Positions 1 to 7,967 of a stretch of 64,000 bases of DNA are shown one piece after another. A program made the position numbers and the translations under genes. Every line of letters begins with the position of its first letter. Within the stretch, counting starts at the first letter, position 1. The notes beneath the pieces are model-generated. The model was given only the letters and a program-made list of their open reading frames with translations. It was not told the origin of the DNA and ran no database searches. The stretch covers positions 1-64,000 of the forward strand of contig JALFNK010000008.1 in assembly GCA_022782405.1 (NCBI GenBank), given 5' to 3'. This DNA is from Alistipes sp. Its GTDB lineage: Bacteria > Bacteroidota > Bacteroidia > Bacteroidales > Rikenellaceae.

Positions 1-2
1 TA

Positions 3-104
3 TCATTGACAGACAAAACCCTCTTGCGTGACCTGTTCGACAAGACTAATTTCAATGATGTCAAAGATCTATATAATCCCATTATTCCGGGGCTATTTGA
101 TTAA
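3..104 (+). CDS. C-terminal end of an unidentified gene (5' end outside window)
   Basis: One frame is open from the window edge to a TAA at 102-104 and encodes about 33 residues ending in YNPIIPGLFD. The composition (charged and hydrophobic residues alternating, no low-complexity bias) looks like a genuine protein C-terminus. I do not recognise the family. The stretch is clearly more AT-rich than the genes that follow, which may mean an acquired or fast-evolving gene upstream. No convincing terminator follows it. The claim that it is coding rests on open frame and composition only. Confidence 0.4.
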   Translation, partial: SLTDKTLLRDLFDKTNFNDVKDLYNPIIPGLFD

Positions 105-309
105 TTGTTTAACTCGTCCCATTTTAACGGGACACTAATGAGAAAATATAACAAATCCGTAACATATGCAAGGCCGCTCATATTCAGACGTTTCACAAAA
201 AGCACGGCAAAAATCACAGGCCTTACAGGTGTCAAAACAACAGTTTTCAAAGCCTGTTTGCTTATAATCCGAGGATCGCAAAGTGCTTTAAACCTACACT
301 TTAATTTCC

Positions 310-317
310 TATCTTTG
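310..317 (+). promoter_or_regulatory. Bacteroidota -7 promoter element of the first SusCD operon
   Basis: TATCTTTG matches the Bacteroidota sigma-ABfr -7 consensus TAnnTTTG and lies 26 bases before the susC start codon. A -33 TTTG is not clear; GCTTTA at 285-290 is the nearest candidate. The upstream 105-309 stretch is AT-rich and holds no convincing gene. Confidence 0.65.
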
Positions 318-342
318 TGCCGCAAGAAAGTCCTTTTTTCCT

Positions 343-3294
343 ATGCAAAGAAAAATTCTACTTACACTTCTCACACTGTTCGTGTGTGCCGTGTCCTATG
401 CGTCTCCATCGGGAGGAGGAGGGTCTATTGTTACCGTTAGCGGTATCGTTACCTCGGCAGAGGACAAACAACCCCTGATCGGGGTGAACGTGATCTCCGG
501 AGCTGCGACGGGCGTCTCGACGCTCGCCGACGGAAGCTACACCATCGAAGTGGTCTCCGGAACCAAACTTACTTTCCAGTACATCGGTTACAAGGCCGTG
601 GAGTACACGGTTCCCGACGGAGCGTCGAAGGTAACCTTCAACCTCGAAATGCAGAGCGACTCGCAGGCGCTCGAGGATGTGGTGGTCATCGCCTACGGTG
701 TCCGCAAGAAGGGCACCATCGCCGGCTCGGTATCGACCGTCAAGGCCGAAAAGATCGAAAGCACCCCGACAGCCGCCTTCGATCAGGCCCTTCAGGGGCA
801 GGTCCCGGGACTTACGGTTCTCTCCAGCTCGGGTGAGCCCAGCGAGTCGGCCGAACTGACGATCCGAGGTACCAACTCGATCAACGCGGGCACCGACCCG
901 CTCTTCGTGCTTGACGGCATTGTCATCTCGGCTTCGGACTTCAACACCATCAATCCGGCCGACATCGAGAGTCTCTCGGTGCTGAAGGACGCCTCCTCGA
1001 CTTCGATCTACGGAGCCCGCGCAGCCAACGGCGTGGTAGTCATCACAACCAAGCGCGGGCGCATGGCCGACCACCCGGTCATCAACTACCGCATGCAGCT
1101 CGGTTTCTCGCAGCTTGCCTACGGTAATTGGGACCAGATGAACACCGCCGAGCGTATCCAGTATGAAAAGGAGATCGGCATGACCGAAGGCAAGAACTAC
1201 GCCCTGCTGAGCAAGACGGACGTGAACTGGCTCGATGAAGTCTTCAACGACGCCGCCCTGCTCCAGAGCTACGAACTCTCCATCTCGGGGGCCAACGAAA
1301 AGACGAACTACTACGTCTCGGGCGGCTACTACGATCAGGAAGGTATCGCCCCGGGATCGGATTTCGGCCGCTACTCGCTGCGCGCCAACGTCGAGCAGCG
1401 CGCAGCCAAATGGCTCAAGGTGGGCACCAATACGCTGCTCAACTACCAGGAGATCGAGCTCGCCCAGTCGGGAGACTACACGATCGTAACGCCGATCTCG
1501 GCCGCACGCTTCATGATGCCCTACTGGAATCCGCGGCGCCCCGACGGTTCGATCGCTTCGATCGAGGACGGCAGCTGGAAGGGCGAGGGCCAGAACCCGC
1601 TGGAGTGGATCGAGAACAACCCCGTAAGCTACAAGAAGTACAAGCTCATCTCGGCCCTCTTCGCCGAGGCCACTCCGATCGAGGGGCTGACGATCAAATC
1701 GCAGTTCAACGTCGACTACTCGCACGCCACGGGCTTCGGCGTCTCCTATCCGGAGTACATGCCCAACCTGGGCGTGGGCACCGCTTCGCGCAACTCCTCC
1801 GACGGTCTGACCCTCTCGGTAACCAACACGGTGAACTACCGGTTCCGCGTCGGACAGGACCACGACTTCAACTTCCTCGTCGGACAGGAGGGCATCGACT
1901 ACCACTATGAATCGTTCGGCGTTACGACGCAGGGCCAGAACAACGACAAGCTGACCAGCATCTCGACCGGTACGCGCGCCGTATCGTGGGAAGACGAACT
2001 GGACAACGATTACGGATTCCTTTCGTTCTTCGGCCGCGGCGAGTACAACTACGCCAACCGCTACTATGCCGACTTCTCGATCCGTACCGATGCTTCGTCG
2101 CGCTTCGGCGCCTCGAACCGCTGGGGTGTCTTCTGGTCGGTGGGCTTCATGTGGAACCTGCGCAACGAAGCCTTCATGAAGGATGCCGGCGACTGGCTTA
2201 CCAATGCACAGATCTCCGTATCGACGGGTACCTCGGGTAACTCCTCGATCCCCAACTATGAGCATCTCGCCCTGGTTTCGGGCGGTCTTGAATATGTCGG
2301 CACGGCCGGCATCGCCCCCTCGTCGCAGGGTAACGAGGACCTCAGCTGGGAATCGACCTGGACGACCAACCTCGGTCTGCACTTCGGCTTCTGGAACCGC
2401 CTGAACGTAGACCTGGAGTTCTACAACAAGAAAACGAGCGACATGCTGATGTCCGTACCCCAGTCCTACACGGACGGCGGCTTCGGATTCCGCTGGGACA
2501 ACATCGGCGCAATGGCCAATCGCGGTATCGAAATCAACCTCACCGGAACGGTCATTTCTACCGACAACTTCAACTGGTCGCTCAACGCCAACGTCTCCTA
2601 CAACCAGAACGAGATCACGGAACTCTATCACGGCGTTCAGGAGTATGAGATCGCCTCGTCCGACCTGAAGTACGTCGTAGGGCACAGCATCGGCGAATTC
2701 TACATCAACCGTTTCGCCGGCGTGAACCCCGCCAACGGTGATGCCCTGTGGTACACCAAAGACGGGAAACTCACCAACGAACTGCGCGATGAGGACAAGG
2801 TAATGGTCGGCAAGAGCTTCATCGCTCCCTGGCAGGGCGGCTTCGGCACGAACCTCAGCTGGAAGGGCATTGCCCTCTCGGCCCAGTTCTCGTGGGTAGC
2901 CGACCGCTGGATGATCAACAACGACCGCTACTTCGACGAGTCGAACGGACGTTTCGCTTCCTACAACCAGTCGAAGCGTCTGCTCAACCGCTGGAAGGAA
3001 CCCGGCGACATCACCGACATCCCGCGCCACAGCGTCTACACCGAGTTCGACAGCCGTCTTCTCGAGGACGCTTCGTTCCTGCGTCTGAAGAACCTCATGC
3101 TCAGCTACACCTTCCCCAAGGATCTGTTGCGCAAGTCGCGCTTCATCAGCGGCGTGAGAATCTACGCACAGGCCCAGAACCTGCTGACCTTCACGAAATT
3201 CTCCGGTCTTGATCCGGAGGGCAACAGCAACCGCTACGCCGCGGAGTACCCGATGACCCGCCAGTATACGTTCGGTCTCGACTTAACCTTCTAA
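343..3294 (+). CDS. SusC/RagA-type TonB-dependent outer membrane transporter
   Basis: 983 residues. A signal peptide (about residues 1-20, ending SYAS) and a glycine run are followed by a carboxypeptidase-regulatory-like beta-sandwich domain (about 30-115). Next come a TonB plug starting near ALEDVVVIAYG and a long beta-barrel rich in aromatic-ended strands, closing with TFGLDLTF, a typical barrel C-terminus. Family role: TonB-driven import of oligomers (glycans or peptides) across the outer membrane, with the SusD lipoprotein as lid. It is the first gene of a nine-gene operon, and the SusD partner starts 9 bases after its stop. No anti-sigma/sigma pair is visible beside it, so regulation is unknown. 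The substrate cannot be read from this protein; the neighbours suggest peptides or glycoproteins. Confidence 0.93.
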   Translation: MQRKILLTLLTLFVCAVSYASPSGGGGSIVTVSGIVTSAEDKQPLIGVNVISGAATGVSTLADGSYTIEVVSGTKLTFQYIGYKAVEYTVPDGASKVTFNLEMQSDSQALEDVVVIAYGVRKKGTIAGSVSTVKAEKIESTPTAAFDQALQGQVPGLTVLSSSGEPSESAELTIRGTNSINAGTDPLFVLDGIVISASDFNTINPADIESLSVLKDASSTSIYGARAANGVVVITTKRGRMADHPVINYRMQLGFSQLAYGNWDQMNTAERIQYEKEIGMTEGKNYALLSKTDVNWLDEVFNDAALLQSYELSISGANEKTNYYVSGGYYDQEGIAPGSDFGRYSLRANVEQRAAKWLKVGTNTLLNYQEIELAQSGDYTIVTPISAARFMMPYWNPRRPDGSIASIEDGSWKGEGQNPLEWIENNPVSYKKYKLISALFAEATPIEGLTIKSQFNVDYSHATGFGVSYPEYMPNLGVGTASRNSSDGLTLSVTNTVNYRFRVGQDHDFNFLVGQEGIDYHYESFGVTTQGQNNDKLTSISTGTRAVSWEDELDNDYGFLSFFGRGEYNYANRYYADFSIRTDASSRFGASNRWGVFWSVGFMWNLRNEAFMKDAGDWLTNAQISVSTGTSGNSSIPNYEHLALVSGGLEYVGTAGIAPSSQGNEDLSWESTWTTNLGLHFGFWNRLNVDLEFYNKKTSDMLMSVPQSYTDGGFGFRWDNIGAMANRGIEINLTGTVISTDNFNWSLNANVSYNQNEITELYHGVQEYEIASSDLKYVVGHSIGEFYINRFAGVNPANGDALWYTKDGKLTNELRDEDKVMVGKSFIAPWQGGFGTNLSWKGIALSAQFSWVADRWMINNDRYFDESNGRFASYNQSKRLLNRWKEPGDITDIPRHSVYTEFDSRLLEDASFLRLKNLMLSYTFPKDLLRKSRFISGVRIYAQAQNLLTFTKFSGLDPEGNSNRYAAEYPMTRQYTFGLDLTF

Positions 3295-3303
3295 TCAACA
3301 GCC

Positions 3304-4845
3304 ATGAACAAGTTTTTACGCAATACCAAACTCGGCATTCTCGCGCTTGCGGCGCTTGTCGGCATGAGTTCCTGCCTGGACAAGTATCCCGGCAGCTCGA
3401 TTCCCGAAAAGGATGCCATGCAAACGTTCGCCGACGCCGAGCAGCATCTGATCGGCATCTACGGACACCTGATGAGCGGCGCGCTTTACAGCGGCTACCT
3501 CACCCTGCTGCCCGACATCCAGTGCGACCTGGCCTACGCCGTCGAGGGCAACTCGAATACCTACGGCGACTTCTGGCTCTGGAAGATCCGTCCCACAGAC
3601 CTGCTTATCCAGGATGTCTATGCACAGCTCTACGCCGTGATCGGCGCCTGCAACTTCTACCTCGACCGCATTGACGATGTCGTGGCACAGGAGACGAGCG
3701 ACGCGAATCTCGAAACGCTGGACCAGTACACCGGCGAGGTCTATGCCATCCGCGCCCTCTGCTACTCGGAGCTCATCAAGTGCTTCTGCGAGGCCTACGA
3801 TCCCGCCCGTGCCGAACAGCAGCAGGGTGTCGTGCTGCGCTCGAAGTACTTCGAGAAGGAGCCCGTCAAGCGCGCCTCGCTCTACGACTCGTACCAGTTC
3901 GTGCTGGGAGACCTGACGCGTGCCGAGGAGCTCATGGACGAAGAGGAGGATACGCCCAACAACTACTACATGTCGCAGGCCGCCGTACAGGCCATCCGCG
4001 CCCGCGTGGCCCTCTACATGCAGGACTGGGAGGAGGCCATCAAGTACTCGAGCATCCTGCTCGACGACAAGAAGGATATCTTCGAACTCACCTCGTTCCA
4101 GGATACGGCACCCGACGGCGCCACCACGTTCGACTACATGTGGGCCTACGACCTGGGATCGGAGGTGATCTGGCGCATCGGTTTCACGAGCACCTCCTAC
4201 GGAGGCGCCCTGGGCACCGTCTTCCTCAACTTCAACCGAGACTACACCTACTTTTACCCCGACTATGTCCCGGCCCAGTGGGTGCTCGATGCCTATGACG
4301 ACAACGACCTGCGCGGCGAAAGCTATTTCGCCGACTCGGACGACGGCATCACCATCGGCTACACCAACGGACTGGACTGGCCGCTGCTGGTCAAGTATTA
4401 CGGCAACCGGTCGATCTTCATCCCGCAGCGTATTTTCCAGGTATCGATGCCCAAACCGCTGCGTCTGGCCGAGCAGTACCTGATCCGAGCCGAGGCCTAC
4501 TGCCGGCAGACAAACCCGCGCGTGGATCTGGCACAGAAGGATCTCGAGGCGCTGCGCAAGACCCGCTTCCTGTCGGGCGGCGTAATCAACCTCACAGGCA
4601 ACTGGCAGACCGACGTGAAGACCTTCTCCGAAGAGCGCGTGCGCGAGCTTTACATGGAGGGATTCCGCCTGCAGGATCTCAAGCGCTGGGGTCTGGGATT
4701 TGAGCGCACGCCGCAGTCCTGCACCCAGGACGAGGGCAACAACCTCCGCATCGAAGCCGGCGACCCGCTCTTCGTATGGCCTATTCCCCAGCACGAACTG
4801 GAGGCTCCGGGTTCGGAGATCACCCCCAACGAAAGCAACAAATAG
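3304..4845 (+). CDS. SusD/RagB-type nutrient-binding surface lipoprotein
   Basis: 513 residues. The N-terminus is a lipoprotein signal with lipobox ending SSC at about residue 24. The body is the alpha-helical TPR-like SusD fold: an N-terminal region (DKYPGSSIPEKDAMQTFADAEQ) and a C-terminal region with RAEAYCRQ, EERVRELYMEGFRLQDLKRWG and a closing FVWPIPQHEL, which are hallmark SusD/RagB signatures. Family role: it binds the substrate at the cell surface and caps the SusC barrel. It sits 9 bases after susC and 21 bases before the next lipoprotein, so co-transcription is very likely. The family is certain; the ligand is unknown. Confidence 0.93.
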   Translation: MNKFLRNTKLGILALAALVGMSSCLDKYPGSSIPEKDAMQTFADAEQHLIGIYGHLMSGALYSGYLTLLPDIQCDLAYAVEGNSNTYGDFWLWKIRPTDLLIQDVYAQLYAVIGACNFYLDRIDDVVAQETSDANLETLDQYTGEVYAIRALCYSELIKCFCEAYDPARAEQQQGVVLRSKYFEKEPVKRASLYDSYQFVLGDLTRAEELMDEEEDTPNNYYMSQAAVQAIRARVALYMQDWEEAIKYSSILLDDKKDIFELTSFQDTAPDGATTFDYMWAYDLGSEVIWRIGFTSTSYGGALGTVFLNFNRDYTYFYPDYVPAQWVLDAYDDNDLRGESYFADSDDGITIGYTNGLDWPLLVKYYGNRSIFIPQRIFQVSMPKPLRLAEQYLIRAEAYCRQTNPRVDLAQKDLEALRKTRFLSGGVINLTGNWQTDVKTFSEERVRELYMEGFRLQDLKRWGLGFERTPQSCTQDEGNNLRIEAGDPLFVWPIPQHELEAPGSEITPNESNK

Positions 4846-4866
4846 TAACCACATAGCAGATCAACC

Positions 4867-5802
4867 ATGAAACAAATCATAACGTTCTTGTTTGCGACGG
4901 GACTCTGCGGACTGCTCGCCACGGGTTGCCAGGAGGAGTACAAGACCTATTCCGAAGGAGAATACGTCATGTTCCCCGACTCCGTCTCGCTCAACATGGT
5001 ACTCGAGAACCAGGAATACTTCCCGGTTCCCGTCTCCACGACCAAGGCCTGCGACTACGACCGCACGTTCGGCGTGGAGGTCATCGACCAGGGCAGCACG
5101 GCCATCGAGGGCCTGCACTACCGCCTGGCATCCAACACGATCACCATTCCGGCAGGCAAACGATCGGCCGAGGTGCTCGTACACGGAAACTATGAAAACT
5201 TCGAACCTTCCGACACGCTGCAGTTCACCCTCAAGCTGGTGATGCCCGAGCAGCTGAAGTGGGACCTCTATCAGGATCAGACCCGCGTACGGATGCTCAA
5301 GGGATGTACGTTCCACATCGAGGACTTCACCGGCTGGTGCGTGGTAACCTCGACCTTCCTGCAGAGCTACCCCGGAGTCGAGAATACCAGCATCCAGCGT
5401 CTGATCTACTCCGAGCAGGACCCCACCGACCCGACGTCGATCATCCTGCAGGACTGGCTTTTCACGGGCTACGATGTGAAAATCTCGTTCGACGCCGAGG
5501 ACCTCTCCCTGCCGCTTGTATCCATGCCCGAAGACCAGGTGATGAGCGATGAGCTCTCGGTATTCGGACAGATCAACGGAGACAACAAGATTCTGGTAAC
5601 GAACAGCCCCAACTACTACTCGTTCTTCGACTCCTGTGCCGGAAACGTGAAACTCTGGAGCTATGTCTATGTCTACAACATGGGCACGCCCGTAGGCACG
5701 GTCGGTACTTTCTACAACATCATGGAATGGGTCAGCGACGAAGAGGCCGACCGCCTGGTGCGCGAAGACGGCATGCAAAAGCACGGAGGCCCCGATTTAT
5801 AG
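4867..5802 (+). CDS. Surface lipoprotein, DUF4843-like
   Basis: 311 residues. The lipoprotein signal ends LATGC, followed by QEEYK; acidic residues right after the Cys match the Bacteroidota surface-export signal. Residues of about 30-130 resemble DUF4843, a beta-sandwich found downstream of SusCD pairs (VMFPDSVSLNMVLENQEYFPVPV, then a GLHYRLASNTITIPAGK stretch reminiscent of Calx-beta strands). The C-terminal half (from about 150) is beta-rich and aromatic and could be the DUF4984-type partner domain. No enzymatic motif is visible. By position it is an accessory surface binding protein of the SusCD operon. The family name is from memory of the pattern and needs a profile search. Confidence 0.75.
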   Translation: MKQIITFLFATGLCGLLATGCQEEYKTYSEGEYVMFPDSVSLNMVLENQEYFPVPVSTTKACDYDRTFGVEVIDQGSTAIEGLHYRLASNTITIPAGKRSAEVLVHGNYENFEPSDTLQFTLKLVMPEQLKWDLYQDQTRVRMLKGCTFHIEDFTGWCVVTSTFLQSYPGVENTSIQRLIYSEQDPTDPTSIILQDWLFTGYDVKISFDAEDLSLPLVSMPEDQVMSDELSVFGQINGDNKILVTNSPNYYSFFDSCAGNVKLWSYVYVYNMGTPVGTVGTFYNIMEWVSDEEADRLVREDGMQKHGGPDL

Positions 5803-5833
5803 TCAATCGAGATAAAATAAAAACGATACGATC

Positions 5834-7885
5834 ATGAAAAAGTATTTGCGACATCTCTTTCTGGCAGCGCTTGCCGGAGCGACGCTTCTGCAAGGCGCAT
5901 GTTCCGACAGCGACACGGAGGAGAAGCTTCCGGAGCCCAATTTCCCGATGAAAACGACCCTCGGCATCGAAATCGGAGGGACGTGCACGATTCCCATCGA
6001 ACCCAATCAGGAGTGGTCGGTGAGCATCGACCAGAATAAAGCCGGTGAGTGGTTCTGGCTCGATGACGAGGGCCTGACGGCCTACACCCTGCGCGGCAAG
6101 GCCGGAAAATTCGAAATCAAGGTCTGCGTTTCCGACAAGGAGGAGTACGATACGGACCGCAGCATCGACGTTTCGATGACCATGGGCGGACAGACGCAGG
6201 TGATCGCCACCGTTGTCCGCGGTACCGTGGAGCGCCAGTTCGATCTCTACGCCGGCGAACAGTCGGGATTCGGAGAGATCACCTATGAGGAGACGCCTGT
6301 CGATGCAGCACAGACGACACTTACCATTCCCTGGGAAGCCAACTCCATGGAACCCGACAACCGCCCCATCAAAATCGCGGCGAACTTCCCGTGGCGTCTC
6401 GACTCGAAGCCCGAATGGATCGCCGAGCTCTCTCCTTCGGAGGGCAAGGCGGGCGAAACGGTCGAGATTCTGCTCTCTGCAGATCCCGAGGCCTATCCGC
6501 TCGAAGATTCCGAAGGTGAACTCGTTTTCTGCGACTACGACAACAATGACATCAAGCTCGCATTCGGCATTTCCATCCCGGGCTGCAAGCAGAAAGAGGA
6601 CGTAACCCTCAATCAGGGAACGGTCTACACATTCAACGCGGCCGGCGAGTACGGCAAAGGCGGTGCGGGCAGCGTTACCTGGACCTTCTACGGCCCGACA
6701 TTCCAGTCCACGGCCGCCAAAATCTCGACCGAATCGGGCGAGGTGGGCTACAAGATTTTCTTACTCGATGTAGATCAATATGGTGTCTACAGCACCTGCA
6801 ATTGGATCGAAGTACACGAGACCGTGCTTTCGGGCAATGACGTGCTTGTCAAAACGGAATACCGCCTGACGGCCGAAGCCAACCCGGGTGAGGCCCGCTC
6901 AGCATCCGTCGTGCTGCTTCCCGCCGAGCTGGCCAAGGATGTAACATCGGCCCAGGATCTGATCGAGCAAGACTTTAACATAGTACCTATACCCACTCTC
7001 AAGGAGGAGTTCCGCCCCTATGAACTGGCCACGATCAACCAGGATGCCCCGATCAGCTCACTCTTTGTAGTCCGCGACCTGGTGGATATGGAGAATACCG
7101 GCACAACATTCCAGCTGCTTACCGGTCAAGGAGCTGAGTTGTCCGATCAGATGGCTTCGATTTTCGGCACCCCGAACACCCAGAACTACATGATGACCTA
7201 TACGAGCGAGAATTCCGCTCCCATGATCATCTACGACGAGAGTCTGAACGGCTTTACCACACGGTTCTTCGACGAAAACTTCATGCCGATCGCCGAGGGG
7301 GCCCTGCACTGGCTCAGCATCCGGAAGAATGAAGCCTTCTCCGACTCGGACAACCAGCCTATCACGGCCCAGAGTTTCGAGGTGCTCATGGAGAACATCT
7401 CGGAAAGCAAAACCGGATATGTTGTATTCTATGTCGGCGATGAGGCGAAGGCGGCCTTCTGCTGCAAGACCGATTCGGGCAGCGGAAGCGGCGGATTCCA
7501 GGCAGAACTCACCTCGGGCAATGCGACCTTCGAGGCCATTACGTTCGACAACTATCAGGAGATGGCCCAAATGCTCACCGATTTCGTCGGCAAGAACCTC
7601 GAAAGCGAGTTCGGCGAGAAGCTCTATTTGGGCAGCACGATCTACCTGCTGGGCGCAGCTCCGGGCGAGAACATCAAGATTACGACGAGCGAATTCGATC
7701 CTGAACGGCTGCAGATCCAGCCTTACGAGGGTATCGACTGGCTGAATGTGGAACCGGCCTCCGAGACCACCTTCAACATCAAGATGAATACCCCGGGAGC
7801 CGGAGACAGCCCCTATGCGATGCTCAACATCTACAACGGCGGCGACTATGCCGCAGGTATCATCTACTGTGTACCGCTGCCGTAA
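5834..7885 (+). CDS. Large surface lipoprotein with BACON-like repeats, function unknown
   Basis: 683 residues. The lipoprotein signal ends LQGAC, then SDSDTEE, an acidic surface-export-like stretch. The N-terminal ~300 residues are beta-rich with Ig/BACON-like segments (EPNQEWSVSIDQNKAGEWF and, later, AANFPWRLDSKPEWIAELSPSEGKAGE, which has the W...I..SP..G pattern of BACON domains). The C-terminal half has no motif I recognise; it may belong to a Bacteroidota DUF (DUF5003-like is a guess). It has no catalytic signature. It lies 31 bases after the DUF4843-like gene, within the operon. BACON domains usually mediate binding to mucin or glycoprotein, so a binding role is inferred. Confidence 0.7.
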   Translation: MKKYLRHLFLAALAGATLLQGACSDSDTEEKLPEPNFPMKTTLGIEIGGTCTIPIEPNQEWSVSIDQNKAGEWFWLDDEGLTAYTLRGKAGKFEIKVCVSDKEEYDTDRSIDVSMTMGGQTQVIATVVRGTVERQFDLYAGEQSGFGEITYEETPVDAAQTTLTIPWEANSMEPDNRPIKIAANFPWRLDSKPEWIAELSPSEGKAGETVEILLSADPEAYPLEDSEGELVFCDYDNNDIKLAFGISIPGCKQKEDVTLNQGTVYTFNAAGEYGKGGAGSVTWTFYGPTFQSTAAKISTESGEVGYKIFLLDVDQYGVYSTCNWIEVHETVLSGNDVLVKTEYRLTAEANPGEARSASVVLLPAELAKDVTSAQDLIEQDFNIVPIPTLKEEFRPYELATINQDAPISSLFVVRDLVDMENTGTTFQLLTGQGAELSDQMASIFGTPNTQNYMMTYTSENSAPMIIYDESLNGFTTRFFDENFMPIAEGALHWLSIRKNEAFSDSDNQPITAQSFEVLMENISESKTGYVVFYVGDEAKAAFCCKTDSGSGSGGFQAELTSGNATFEAITFDNYQEMAQMLTDFVGKNLESEFGEKLYLGSTIYLLGAAPGENIKITTSEFDPERLQIQPYEGIDWLNVEPASETTFNIKMNTPGAGDSPYAMLNIYNGGDYAAGIIYCVPLP

Positions 7886-7967
7886 GATGCCGTAAGGCGG
7901 CACCTCCGGCAATCGGAGGTGCCCGTTTACCACCAACATTCATTGTAAATCAGAGCAATTCACATAC

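Noticed and set aside
105..118. 14-base match between the left edge and rplR (around 59000)
   Set aside because: The second copy is ordinary rplR coding sequence; one short match of this size can occur by chance in 64 kb.
116..133. Small hairpin GTCCC...GGGAC after the partial gene
   Set aside because: Only five base pairs, an eight-base loop and no T run; not enough for a terminator.
358..3030. 890-codon open frame antisense to the first susC
   Set aside because: Codon bias of the GC-rich sense gene keeps the opposite frame open; it has no domain or promoter, and the sense frame is a clear SusC. The same applies to the antisense frames at 8142-10460, 3316-4854 and 35613-38045.
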